This document shows, piece by piece, positions 48,061 to 60,234 of a stretch of 64,000 nucleotides of DNA (its first letter is position 1; each line of letters begins with the position of its first letter). The notes beneath the pieces are model-generated. The model made no database searches. It saw only the letters and a program-made list of their open reading frames with translations, and had not been told where the DNA came from. The position numbers were made by a program, and so were the translations under genes. Origin of the DNA: Alitta virens (lineage: Eukaryota > Annelida > Polychaeta > Phyllodocida > Nereididae). Location of the stretch: the NCBI GenBank assembly GCA_932294295.1, contig OW028574.1:30884145-30948144 (forward strand). Direction: 5' to 3'.

Positions 48061-48146
48061 CAGGACATGTTTATATTACACATTTCGAATACCATTTTTC
48101 AATACTTAAAGAAAATGGTTTTTATTGGCATTTACCTTTCAGATAT

Positions 48147-48249
48147 TGCAGTTTCCATAAACGTCCATCCTGTTACTGTCCTTCGGGTTACCATGCTGGC
48201 AGAGAGATCAGGTCACATGACTAACCAATTTCAAATGTATTTGAAGGTA
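48147..48249 (+). CDS. Possible internal exon, helix-turn-helix-like
   Basis: Bounded by a good acceptor (ttggcatttacctttcag) and a good donor (AAG|GTAAGG). It reads IAVSINVHPVTVLRVTMLAE, then RSGHMTNQF. 'IAxxxNVxxxTVxR' resembles a helix-turn-helix of a DNA-binding or transposase protein. It is short, has no partner exon, and could be chance. Confidence 0.25.
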
Positions 48250-48929
48250 AGGATTTAAAAAAAAAAATTGTCATGTTACAACACTGAAATGTATGACAAT
48301 TCACGATGTTGTTGGATTTTAGAAAGGTTGAAAGTTGCATTTCATTTTTTTTATTTTTGCCCCTGAATTGCTTGAAGTGAAAAAAGCTCAAAATTGAAAA
48401 ATGTACATGGAATAGCCTAATTTGTACTTATCTTGTAACCAAGTTATAACAGCCTGAAATGATTGTCTAATTTATAAAATAACTGCATATTACATTTAGG
48501 ATGATAGTTTGTATGCAATAAGTGGTATAATTTGAAGAATGACCTCGTGACACTGCTGGTTGGTCTGCGCTTGCTAAACCAGATTCAGCTTCAGTCATTG
48601 TGTGCATAGCTGTCTCTATATTGCTGAGAACAGACTTCCAATTTGAATTTCTATTATGCAATTTTCCCTGCTGAAGGATGAGATGCAACCAGGGAAATCT
48701 ATTGGAAACTGACCTGTTATTTACTATGGTATTGTGACAAAAATCGATATTCCTGACGCCTGTTACAGAGTACTGATGCTCTCATGTACTGGAGTACAAC
48801 ATCCCATGTACTTATAATGGTACTTGAGTACATGGCGTGTGAAAACGGATTGTTTTCTTGGTTTAGTTTCCTGCTACTATCCATGGCCAACTGCAGTACA
48901 GTGTAAATACTGAGAAACTATAATCATCA

Positions 48930-49930
48930 CTCACCAAACATTTGCAGAGCTTTTCTTCTCTGACATGTACGTGGCAACCAGGCATGATGTCATGATTGGA
49001 TCACCCCATATGATGTGATATTTATTCTTCTGTTTTTCTTTTGTGGAAAGATTCTGTAGAAAGGAGAATAGCGGTGTTATATACAAGATCATAGAAAGTT
49101 AGTCTTTGTTTTTATTTGAGAGATTTTCAATACGCAACCCTTAATATAACAAAAATAGCACATCAAATAAAGTATAATTACATAGCCTTAATATTAGAAG
49201 AAATATTAGCCAATGTCTCAGTCATACAGCAATTAGCCTCCCTAAGCATGACACTTAAAAATAAGTCAGAAATATTTTAGAACAAGATGAATGCTTGGAA
49301 TGAGAATGCTTTTAATGTTGAGTTTGATTTCACATATGCTTTTGATATAATTATTGGATATATAAAAAGAATACTAAGCTAAGTGAAGCAATTACTATTG
49401 CTTTGAAATGATATTTATTTTAAAATGACTTTAAATTTCCTTACCTATCGAGTTTAATTGCACATAAGTGTAACATCGAAATATTCTCCATCATTCTTAA
49501 TCTTATTTAGCCAGTTGGCACTTCATAATTAGAGCATTTGTGAGAATCCCCTTATCTTGCCTTACATTTCTGCTATGGACGTCTATCCATCCAACATGCT
49601 GCATATTAAGGCTTTACTTGTTTATTTAATCAATTGTTATAATGCTAATTGTATTACTAAACTGAAACAAAAAATCGCTCTAAACATAATTTTGCAGAGC
49701 TTCACAAAGTTCTCTGACTTACATTAGAAAGATTGGCATGGATTCTGTGCAAGGATGATTATGTTTCCCAATATAATATATTGTAATTTCGATTCTATGT
49801 CCCACTCCCTTTCACAGACAGTTCCTGCAATATGGATATAGCACCAGTGTTATATCGTAAAACCTTCATATGTTCAAGAGATCAATAGCCATTCCCTTTA
49901 TAACATCACTAGAAAGCCTCTACATTCATA
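48930..49930. repeat. Two old copies of the 45880-46140 repeat
   Basis: At 48945 (atttgcagagcttttcttctctgac) and 49692 (ttttgcagagcttcacaaagttctctgac), each in the same order with a ccccatat/cccaatataat block downstream. Heavily diverged. Confidence 0.5.
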
Positions 49931-51910
49931 TTTGCAGATTTTATACCTGTCAATCTTGATAATAGACGCAATAGAATAAGAAGTGATCAGATATAATGAC
50001 TAAGCCCTGAAAACAAAAGGATGGAGTATCTATAGTCTCTATAAATGTTCATTTGACTCCCTAGGAGCAATGACTACCATTAAATCAAAGACATCGATCC
50101 CAGATGAAACTATTATATTTAATATTATAAAAGAAAGAACCCTTGAGAAATCTGCAAGCTCGAAATAAGAAGAAGACTGCAAGAAAATGTTCCTAATGCT
50201 GATTATTAATTGCTTACTCGGCGAGTGCTTTCAAAATTGTTAATGAAAGCTACCCAGATTTCAAAGCATGGATAATCATATTACATTGTGAATTAATGTT
50301 TGGTGTTAAATGGACTTCACCATCATTTTGTAAATCAGATTTAGCTGCATCTGCAGGATCCGTCAGTATTTGCCTGAGACACCGCCATTTGCTCAGGGCA
50401 CTCTTGTTTCCTGTCAGGTGTTCGTTGAGCGCCAGTGAACAGTAAGAGGCCACTTTTAAATCGACAGAGTCAGCGTGTAGCATGTCATTGCGAATGGGCA
50501 AAATTCGCCAATAACCCTGTTAATATCAACCTCTCGAATAAAATTGGGTATTCTGTATTACTTCATCATGTAACTCATACTTTAAATGCCCCTAGAACCC
50601 ACGCAACACTGAATTTCAGGTGCGCCAACTAGGCCTATTAAGCTTTATTCACCAGCCTGCCCACTTCAGAGACTTTCAGACATCTCTCGCGACATATCCA
50701 TTTTGTTCCGCGAGTAATCTTTCAACAGAACAGCACTCATAGAAAAAAAAGATAATATAGCCTATATAAATAGAAATGCTAGTTTTGAGACAAACATTTT
50801 AACTTATGTTATTGAAAAACTTTAAAGCGCTATGAGAAATTTCCTGTGATTTTATGGCCATGAAGACGTAATTCCCAATAACGTTAGTACTAATTTCATA
50901 ATAAAATAGTCATGTGATTTAAGTTATTTTTTGGACAAAGTAATTTCTTTTTTAAATGCGCATGTTTGTAGTGCAAAATATCTTCGTGCAGGCATAAATA
51001 CTCAAGGTAAGACAAGATTACGCTTCTTTTGATGTACAGTATGAACAAAGCTATTTTATGCTGTTTCATAAACAAAAATAACAACAACATAAAACAACTT
51101 CAAACGGCAAGCAAGAAAACAGACAGCAACCATTTTCAAAGCCATCCATCTACAAAGGGTATTGCAGCCTTGCGTGCTCCAAAGCACCGATTCTCAAACC
51201 AGAATCAAGGTTGATGATCTTTAGCAGACACTGTTCTTGGGGAAACATTGCCCTGGAAATCTCCATGTGTAGCATGTCAACTTTTAAGCATTTTGAAAAT
51301 TTTTTTAAACATGACTGTGCCCAAAATGACTGACCCCTATAGCATTTTCATTCTTGTTCAACCTAGTAAGCTTTATCTAAGTTTATCAGCATTAGTCGTA
51401 AATCATAAGGACTAGGTTCATTTTCAAAAATATCACATTATGTTAAGTTAACTAAGGCCTGAGGCTGACTATCGTAGATAAAGCTGGATAAATTATTAGC
51501 AGAGGCAGATTATCAAAGGCGTACAAGTTGCCTATGCTTCCATTCCAAAAAATCGGTGAAGGATATTTTTAGAATTGCAATTAGGGGTCATAATTAGATG
51601 GGCATAAACAAGGCATCCCTGATATCTCAATGTTCGGAGCGGCGCATGGACTTGACAACATTTTACTTTCTTCTCTTTCAGGTCATTAAAATGTGAGGTT
51701 GAGGGTTCTGAACCACATGTGTCCAGAGGGGTACAGACCACAGCTGAAGATAGCCTGGGATGGGCAGTAGCATGCCTTTGGCAATCTGCTTTTGCGGTTA
51801 GTTAGAAAGGCCATGTACAGTGTATGGCCAGTCACCCTAGACAACGTCAAATAACCAACATCATCCTCAAGATGATATTTCAGGCTAAAGTAATTACAGC
51901 CAATTTCAAA
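49931..51910. other. No recognisable gene
   Basis: The minus frame 50250-50501 (83 codons) has mixed protein-like composition but no motif. 50640-50720 is somewhat richer in CpG than its surroundings. Otherwise AT-rich. Confidence 0.4.
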
Positions 51911-52034
51911 GACGAGGAAACTAACACCAGAGGACGTCATTTGAATCCAGGCCTTATATTGGTTTAGGGCAGTCCCTCCACCAATAAGAGTCCTGAATTC
52001 ACATGATGTTCTCTGAAGTTTAAAGTTTAAAAGT
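51911..52034. mobile_element. Palindromic CRE/CCAAT element, copy 4
   Basis: gaggaaactaacaccagagGACGTCAtttgaatccagg, then atattggtttagggcagtcc and caccaataagagtcctgaat (shown in parts). Both CCAAT positions are kept; the right CRE position is mutated. Confidence 0.75.
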
Positions 52035-52523
52035 CAATGAAATTCGGTGTGAAGAGTCAAATTAACTGAGACTGTCATCGGCTACCGAATGGTTATGGCC
52101 ATATATCATTGTGATCAGCACACAAGTATGTTTACCCCAATCAACTGAGCTATGGGTAGAGCAAATAATGCGCACCTACATCTGATCATACTCTAATATC
52201 TCAAACATATTGTGTACTTGGTCAACACTGCTCAGATGCATATTTGCACACCAGGTCATTTCCAATACAAGGCTGACAATGGTTCTTCCTATGGACAATC
52301 ATGTGTATGAAAAGCAGTAATGTTTAACATTTAAAGGTACATTTGTCACTAGTGTAACCATTATTAATTCTACCTTTAATTTACATTTGAGAGTGCAGTA
52401 CTGAAGAATATGAATGTTCTGGCAGTGTAGTTGCCAGGAGTATTCTTCAATACCAGACTGGATTGACAGTCATCATCTCTGCTAAACCAGAACTTATCAA
52501 ATTTTAGTTTATTTCGAGATACA

Positions 52524-52823
52524 GTTAGTTTCATTAAAAACGGCCTGTCAAATTAAACCTACACTGCCACTAAACAGAACTGTCTGGCTATAGCGGGCTT
52601 TCCAAAGTCGGATCTAAAAGTACATGCAGCACCATTTGGTAAAAAGTTGAGAGTTATGCATATTTGTCATTTTTTGTTGAAAAGATGCATGTCTATTGGT
52701 GCCGGGTGTAAGCCGTCTTAAAGCTAGGAGTAGACAGGAGCAGCTGGCTTTAGTCAGTTATAGCTACTGCCAGAAATGGGTTGCTACAGCTGTCTAGGGT
52801 CGACCATATTGTATGAAACTAAC
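52524..52823. mobile_element. MITE-like element, copy 2 (GTTAGTTT termini)
   Basis: GTTAGTTTCATTAAAAACGG to ATTGTATGAAACTAAC. Homologous along its length to 39130-39398, with an insertion in the middle. Confidence 0.7.
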
Positions 52824-52950
52824 GGTACACACACGCACAAACTTTCTCAAGAATGATATGCGTTGATGTTATGCTATGACAGTCGTGCTATCTCTATTTC
52901 CAGCCCATTTTCGTCCCTCGTGCACTGTACAAACTTGAAGAGATTTTATG

Positions 52951-53110
52951 CCTTCACTTAATCAAGTCTTGTTTGTGCAGGAGGCATTGGCCCCAGGCTA
53001 AACACACCATGACAGCAAAATTAGTGGCCAAGGACTCCCCAAAGACAACTTTGCTGCAAACTTTAGTTGTAAGGCAGTGGCTCAGTCATGGCGTCTTGTG
53101 ATGAATTGGT
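52951..53110 (+). repeat. Interspersed repeat (partner at 63266-63420)
   Basis: Both begin cttcacttaatcaagtcttg and continue with caggctaa/aaggctaa and ccaaggactcccc/tcctcaaagact blocks. The downstream parts are diverged. Confidence 0.65.
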
Positions 53111-54436
53111 AATGATATTAGCTCTGAAGACTGGAGTTTGTTGAGCTCAAGAACCACTGGTTTTAGCCACTTCTCAGTTGCAACGAAAACCTTACATAAC
53201 ACTGTGTGTCATCACCTAACAGCCCAGTGACCTAATTATGTACATGTTTTGCTCGTTTACTCATCTAAGGTAAATTAATTAATTTCTCTTATAGTCTATA
53301 TGCTGGCTTATAGTATTAAAGGTCTAACAATGAAATTACAGAATAATTAGTTGTTCATGTGCTGAGTTTATGCAATTCTTGTTCTAAAAAGCAGGCAATT
53401 CAGAAAAAATGCCTAAACTAAAAAAAATTGGAATCCATTTCTCTTGTATTTTCAAGAGAAGATTTCTTAAGTCTATCCAATCATTTGTTTGACTAGGTAA
53501 ACTAGCAAAGAGTATCCACAATTAGGTCACACAGTGATAAAAACAAAGAAAAAGAGAACAACAACATAAGTCATGTTTGTACCTAAATTTTATCGCCTCT
53601 TTCAACAAGGAACTTCAACAAAATTATCTCATTTGACTTAATGAATTATTTCCAGCACCATAATTCAACTAATCTCCTTTCATATAATATTATAATATAA
53701 TTAATACCATACGATAATATCCATTGAGTATCTTTGCAATATATAATTAGCAAACTTAACAAAACTAATATCTTCTTCTTCAACATTATTTTGTGTGCGT
53801 TTTGCATAGTGTCTTGTAAATGTCAGACATGTGAAAATATAGTTGAACATCAATCACTGTTAGGACATTTAGAAAATAAAAATCTTAGAAGATGGAAATC
53901 TGGGCACGCAGATATTCTAACAACCATGAAAAACCTTTCATCACAACTGCTGCCATTTCTAATCCAGATCATTACAAATATTATGATTTTAGAAGTAATA
54001 GTCTTTTAAAAGTCTCACCCACTGAAACTGCGGGATTATCCATTAACAAAATATAGTGTATAGTTTATTATCAAGGAGAAATTGGTGTATGAAAATATAG
54101 GTACAACCTTCACAGCTTCATAAGCAATATATATACAAATATTAAAATTCTGTATCTTAACTATTTTTATCAATGCAACAACAACTTAATCATAAGGAGT
54201 TGATTTAAATATATCAAGCTATATAAAAAAATGAAAAAAACTTTAAGAATATCTAAATAGTTTGATTAAAACTACAAATGTATACAAAATATAATTCTAT
54301 TTTAACTTCAAACAGTAATAAAAGCAACAAAAATAGCACAAAATCAAGGAATGAAAATAGAAGCATCCAATACACTCACATAATTGCTGAATCTATTACA
54401 GCCAAATTCACAGAGTTAGAAACAGATCTCTTGGGA
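53111..54436. other. No gene seen
   Basis: Strongly AT-rich with many short chance frames. Confidence 0.5.
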
Positions 54437-54551
54437 TTGGAAGTTAAATGGAGGACGTCATGTTAATCCAGGACCCTCATTGGTCAAAGCAATTACTCAG
54501 CCAATGAGAGTCATACATTCACATGACGTCATCTGAAGTTCGGCTTCCAAG
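54437..54551. mobile_element. Palindromic CRE/CCAAT element, copy 5
   Basis: ttggaagttaaatggagGACGTCAtg, aggaccctcattggtcaaag, actcagccaatgagagtcat, aTGACGTCAtctgaagttc, cttccaag. The left half keeps GACGTCA, the right half a full TGACGTCA, and both CCAAT motifs are intact. Confidence 0.8.
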
Positions 54552-55427
54552 GCTATGAGATGTGTTTCCAACTCAGTGAACTTGGCTGTAAGGCTAATAC
54601 TACACGAATACCTGTTTCGAAAAGTCATATCCACATAAACTTTGTATTCACATAGTCACCATAAGTCTAAATCACAATTGACAAGCATATTTGAGTTTGG
54701 TAATGGAATTTACAGTGTACTGTATTGTTTCATATTTCAGTTTCATATGATTTCATCAGAAAGATAAAATAGACTGTAAAAGGTGTCTAATTATGAAGAA
54801 GATTGGAGTATTCAACGAGGCAGAGTAAAATTCATTTGGGTATGGTATTATTTGTATGACAACACTACAACTTCAAATCACCTTGACATAATAACAGGAC
54901 AATATAACAACGGCCATGTCTATACAGTATTTGTATGTCAAGTTAACTCAGCAACAATGAAGAAAAATTATATCTGGATAAAAGTCTAATATCATGGCAG
55001 GATATTAGTTCAAAGATTATCCCATGTCCACAGGGAGTACTAATCCCTAATGAATGGATGGAAATTGTAATCCATTTTGTTGGGTAGTGCAATATCCAGA
55101 TAGTGGTCCATTTTGTTATCCATTGTGGCTGGCCCTATTTGTCATAAACAATGCAATCAAATAAGTCAATAATTAGTTAGAAAACATAAACGAGCTATGT
55201 GTAGATTGTAAACGTATAGACGAATACTGAGTTTTACTGCGAGCAATGTTTCGCCTGGCAGAATAATCCATTTTCATTGATTTACATTCTGCTGGTGTAT
55301 ATTATGCCTGTAGCAATGTCATGGAGTAATGAATCCACATTTTGACAATAAGGAATTGAATTAAAGATTGAATAACATCCAAATATCCTCTTTCCTGTCA
55401 TAGGGAGGAGAGAACAAATAAGATCAT
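54552..55427. other. No gene seen
   Basis: Intergenic AT-rich sequence downstream of the caveolin gene. Confidence 0.5.
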
Positions 55428-55433
55428 TTTATT
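55428..55433 (-). promoter_or_regulatory. Poly(A) signal AATAAA of the caveolin gene
   Basis: TTTATT on the plus strand, about 70 bp past the stop codon, giving a short 3' untranslated region. Confidence 0.5.
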
Positions 55434-55501
55434 GGAAGCATCCTTTTATGGCTTGGTGGCAATGGTGAAACGGGTGGACCTTCTTCAAAGTAATTCATCT
55501 G

Positions 55502-56029
55502 TCAAACATTGTTTTTGTGTATCCTGACACCAATGTTGTTGAAACAGCGACTCATAGATTCAAAGCATGGCGTAAAGAGCGTGTCAATGAACATTTTCCA
55601 GATCTGTCTAAAGCAAGTGATTTCCATCTCTCCGGACTTGAGGCATGGCATACAGCACCAGGTCATGCAGAAGGCCATGCAAGCGAAGTAGATCCCCCAG
55701 ATGGCAGCTAGGGGGAGTGCTAGTACTGCCGTGGTGATCCTGTAGCACCACACTTTGGACACAGTAAATACCTGATAGAGAAAATATTACCAAAATTATT
55801 CCACAAAATTAGTTTTTGTATCCTTTAGTTTCATTTAGTATATAAACCTTGAAGAGAAAAATTACCAAAATTATTCAAGTAATTTTTTTGTATACATATG
55901 AATAAAAAATGTATCATTAAAAAAAAATGAAATAAATAAAAATACACTTACTTTGGAACTAAGAGTCCATATTTTATCTAAACTGTAGACCTCAGGGTCA
56001 GATTCTGCAAACAGGTGTTCAAAATGTAT
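55502..56029 (-). CDS. CAV: Caveolin, 3' two exons (partial gene)
   Basis: Caveolin is the integral coat protein of caveolae. Exon 56029-55952 (26 codons) has acceptor tttatttttcag and donor GTAAGT. Exon 55771-55502 (89 codons plus TGA) has acceptor ttctctatcag. Both are in phase 0. Joined, the scaffolding domain reads DKIWTLSSKVFTVSKVWCYR. It is followed by the intramembrane hairpin (LPLAAIWGIYFACMAF, proline kept) and a C-terminal amphipathic region ending near NNV. Cysteines align with two of the three palmitoylated cysteines of CAV1 (MPCLKS, EITC); the third is displaced. The 115 residues match the length of the corresponding part of vertebrate CAV1. The N-terminal exon (oligomerisation signature start) was not found upstream to 64000. 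A paralogue number cannot be given. Confidence 0.92.
55772..55951 (-). other. Caveolin intron (180 bp) inside the scaffolding domain
   Basis: Minus strand GTAAGTGTAT ... ttctctatcag, phase 0, between SSK and VFT. Very AT-rich, consistent with a small intron. Confidence 0.85.
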
Positions 56030-56130
56030 CTGAAAAATAAAAAAGGGTACATTCGTTATTTGTGGTGCAGCTGTAGAGTTTTGTTGGGTTAATCAAGTTC
56101 ACACAGGCACAGAAGGTATATATGTCCAAT

Positions 56131-56327
56131 CATGGCTAGCCTTAGAAAGGGAAATGTATCAAGTGTGTCTTGGTCCACTAGAGGCATTGACTGAGAGGTC
56201 TGTTGCTTTGGATTTCTTGCTTGGTCAGACTCTGAATTGGGCAGAATACTCCTGGGAAGTGACCAGCAGTTGACCAGCAGCTGATAGAGGCGAAACGGCA
56301 GCTAACATTTGTCTTGGCTGAATTATA
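56131..56327 (-). repeat. ~195-bp young interspersed repeat (inverted partner at 13437-13632)
   Basis: Same repeat as 13437-13632 on the opposite strand, starting about 100 bp upstream of the first visible caveolin exon, hence probably intronic. Confidence 0.85.
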
Positions 56328-57187
56328 AGGTCCTTCTCAGTTGAACAAATGCACTCAGTACACTGCCTCACAAAGAAGTTTTAGTTCCATATATTAATCA
56401 AGATGTATGAAAAACATTAGTATAACAGCTCCTTTGTTAGGAGGGGTTCCATTATTTGGGGGTTTGGTGCTAAAGAAAGGCTATAAATTTGTTCCTAGAG
56501 ATAGACCTTACAAGCCATTCTCTCCATCAACCAGATCACTTGTAATTTCAAACGGATTATGACATTTTGCAGTTTGTCGCTTCTCATTTAGGAGTACACA
56601 TTTCATTTTCGTTATGTCTTCCTTTGGTCTGAATACCATTAATTAGTGTGTAATATAATTCTTGCGTCATTCCTTAATTCTAATACAATTTTGATGGCCC
56701 TGTTCGTAGTGCAGCCTTCTCTACTGTACTATTTCCTTAAAGTGGAAACACCAGATGCCTAATCACAACAGGCAGTCTACACAGTGACGCACCACTGCAA
56801 TCCAGCGCAATTTAGTCCAGATTCTTCACCTTATTAGCCTCCAAGGTATATGAGAAAATGAGGCTAGCAGTATTTACTTCTCCTGATTGATGAGTAGTTT
56901 TTCGGTACTATATAGGAAAGTTATGGTATATTTGCTGGAGATTGCAATCCTAGACTCTTAATTCATGAAGGAACAATGTAACAAGGCAATAGAATTTCCT
57001 TTCTTCATTAGTCTCATTGAAGCAGTAATGTTGGAACTAACATTGTATCCGCTTTGAGGTTTTGAAGTAGAAATTAAAGGACAAAAAGACCAGAATGTGC
57101 AGACGTCTAAGAAATGTTTCAAACCATGTACTTTATAACGACAATGCTGTATTGAAAATGTACGGCAACGGATACCATAGCCCTTGT
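56328..57187. other. No exon found (probable caveolin intron)
   Basis: I looked on the minus strand for a 5' caveolin exon ending in an 'NRDPxxxN...' reading with a donor and saw none. Confidence 0.4.
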
Positions 57188-57296
57188 GCTTATTCTATTC
57201 TATTATATTATATTCTATCCAATTCTATTCTATCCTATTCTATCCTATCCTATTCTATTCTATTATATTCTATTATATTATATTATATTATATTCT
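57188..57296. repeat. (TATTC)n / (TATCC)n / (TATTA)n microsatellite
   Basis: About 22 five-base units. The tyrosine/leucine/serine-rich frames across it are artefacts. Confidence 0.95.
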
Positions 57297-58545
57297 TGGA
57301 AGTTTCTGCTTTACCAATTTTCTGAAAAACTAGATAAGACATGCAAAGCTGTGGGAATGCAATTACCAAATTCTAAGGTCTACCAGGTTGTTTGCATGAT
57401 GCAATTGCTTCCGCAGTTATCTTTGTACATACTCCCTGTGTCTTTCCAATTTCTATCTGTGTTATTCATATTTCTTTGTCTTCCGTTCCTATTTCTTTGT
57501 CTTTATGTTTTATTTCTAGTTTCTTTGCCTCTCCTCGGCTCACCCTACTCAAAACACTAAAAAGGTAATGCTTTCAAGCAAGGCCATCTGCCTAATACAT
57601 AACAGGAATAATGGGTGCTCCCCATGACGCCATAATGGCTACTGTGACAGGGTCATGTCATTTCGGCCCAATGTGGAACCATATCATCACAGCTATTCCC
57701 TGCATTATGCACAACACCATCGAATAAGGCACATTTGTCTTAGTAACCCTTTGACAGATGTTGATGGGCTTGCGTGCTGCATGAGGCAACCAATCCCCAT
57801 AATGGCCACCAGAAATTATGTCAAGTATCCAAATCCACAACTTGACTGATTTTTTTCCTAGTATTTTTTTTCACTAGTTATAGACAAAGCATAAGTTATG
57901 TAAATGATGTAAATGTAAATAAAAATCATAACAGAAAATAAATCTATAAAAAGAATCCAAAGATTTTGTACAGCATTAAAGTTTGGTGATGACGCAAAGA
58001 AGTTGTGTGATAAACACTTGGGTTCCAACGAATTCCTACACCTTGGGAGTACAATCTGGCTGTGCAAAGAAGTAACCATATTCTCAAAAAGGCTATCAGC
58101 TAGGCTATGGTGCACGTAAATACAGGTCATCTGACGACAACTAATATATGTCTTAGGTTTCATGGAAAGTCCAAACTTGCATTTATTACTCGTGCCATTA
58201 CTGAGATCACTGAGGTAAATTAACTTGTTCAGGTCATATATTTTGTTTAAAACAAAATAACGGCATCTAATTATGCTTTGCCTTTTTAAAATATTTCAAA
58301 CTAGATATTGTTTCTAAAGCCACCATGTCATATTTGAGTATTTCCACCACTTTTCATAAATTAATGCACTGGAATGCACCAATATTGTGTAGTGCATGGC
58401 ATATAATCCCTGCAAAGGTCAACAGTTACTGCATAAAATTACCAGACAATTGCACATCCATAAGCTGAGTGGGAGAAAAAGTGTCTGGTTAAAACATGTT
58501 ATACTTTCGTGAGCAAAGCAAATATTTGCACGCTCATGTAGCAGG
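57297..58545. other. No gene seen
   Basis: Frames at 57655-57849 and 57858-58163 show no motifs. Confidence 0.45.
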
Positions 58546-58670
58546 GTAGCCTTGTGGTTAACGCATCAATAGCCAGGTACTCCTTACTGAGACATTAAAA
58601 TGTTGGTGCCTAGTACTGGGAGTCTATGTTGAGGCAAGTAAACGACCCCACCCATGGGTAAATTAGTAAC
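58546..58670 (+). repeat. SINE-like element with shared 3' core
   Basis: GTAGCCTTGTGGTTAACGC as A-box region, then a degenerate body and the core tgttgaggcaagtaaacgac. The core recurs at 59838-59885 (minus) and 61440-61472 (plus). Confidence 0.6.
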
Positions 58671-58673
58671 AAG

Positions 58674-58850
58674 ATGTGGACTCCAAGCCTTATCACCCTC
58701 ATTACATATTTGGTCATATAAGCTGCATACGTTTCAGCCCAGTATCCATTGAGACGACGCAATACATTTCATACTCTGACAGAGTGAACATTCAACAGTG
58801 TGCAAAAAATGTAGTGTGGACTCCAAGCCTAATCACCTTAGTAGTAGGTT
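58674..58850 (+). repeat. Repeat fragment and partial second copy
   Basis: tgtggactccaagccttatc at 58675 and again (cctaatc) at 58814; family of 43311-43410 and 31995-32215. Confidence 0.65.
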
Positions 58851-59819
58851 GGGAATAACGACGTGTTACCACTAAGGGGTCATTCACATCAGGAGTGCTT
58901 AGAAATAGCAGCATAGAACAAGATATGTAAAGAATGTTAAAGTCAGTCTTATGGAGAATTTTGATAGCTAAAAGCTAGATCAAACAGTGATGAGGTCAAT
59001 AGTGTGCAATCTAGATCCACATAAAAAAATATTTGTAAGTGGTCGCGAAAACCAAGGAATAGTCAAAAGCGTGCATATGGTTTGGAATAGCCAGCTTCGG
59101 TCAACAGCCTGGACCCCGGTCAAGTGATTGATGATCTTCTTTTGAACGTCATTTTGTCTTAATGGGTTGCAGATGAGAGCTTTTGTGTGCAGTGGTGCAT
59201 CGAGTCAGATTTGTAACCTGTACACAATGGGGAATACAATGCATCATTGAACTTCAGCATTGAACATACACCACTGTACACTTGGGTGCAATAGATTCCA
59301 GCTGCATGCATTGGGAGAGCTGACGAGAACCAGGCTATTATAAACAAGATATACCAAGAAATATAAGATACTGTCAACTCTATATAACTACAATAACATG
59401 TACACTGCAATTATACCATTACAATTGCAGGTACTCTGCATATAAAAGTTGTGCAAATAACATGCATTTATGTTATCATTGGGAAAATATATGTACATGT
59501 AAATAGAGCTGAATATCTCAGTCAAACCGTAGTATTATGAATACAGGTAACATCAATGCTGTATCTAAAAAGAAGCAGACTGAGCTATGTTTTAGCAATA
59601 GGCCTATATAAGTGTATTTCATAATATTATCAAGAGCAGCGATGTGTGAATATTCTTGCAACACTTAATAGAAAGGTTTTTGTTTTTTTAGCATTTTCAT
59701 TGTAGTCTCAGTTTTGTTATTGTCTGAAGCGGACCAATAGATATGGTAAGTGCAGCCCTCCAAGGCAAGATTTTGCTGCTATCACGGGTTGCATTTTTGA
59801 GGTAAAAAAAGAGAGGAGT
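58851..59819. other. No gene seen
   Basis: No motif-bearing frame; presumed intergenic or intronic. Confidence 0.45.
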
Positions 59820-60024
59820 CCAGCCATTTTACACATTTACCCAATGGGTGGGATCGTTTACTTGCCTCAGCATAGGCACTGAGTACAAGGGACCGCCATT
59901 TTAACATCTAATCCGAATAACATCTTGCTGGGATGCTGCTAATGAAAGGTGCCCGCAACTGGGATTGAACCCAGGTTCTTCAGAGGAGCAGGTTAGCGTC
60001 TTACAACTAGACCACCCAGCTGCT
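59820..60024 (-). repeat. tRNA-derived SINE
   Basis: Minus strand: GAGCAGCTGGGTGGTCTAGT with A box TGGTCTAGTTGTAAG, B box GGTTCAATCCC about 35 bp later, then a body and the core tgctgaggcaagtaaacgat. The best complete SINE in the window; length about 205 bp. Confidence 0.8.
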
Positions 60025-60234
60025 CTAGAAAAAGTCTTATATTACATTCAAATCAAACAGGCAATCAAGAGAAAAGTCTTGACATTGATGACGATAATGC
60101 ATCAGCCTTCATAACCACTAAAACTACCTAAACTGTAAGGCTTCTATATGTGTCTTTTTTAGACCATCTCACTAGCCTTAAGAGAGATTAGGTTCTTGGC
60201 CAAGACTATCATCCACTGTAGTTACCTGCGTTAT

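Noticed and set aside
57095..57560. 124-codon hydrophobic frame
   Set aside because: Its first third is the TATTC microsatellite and the rest has no domain.
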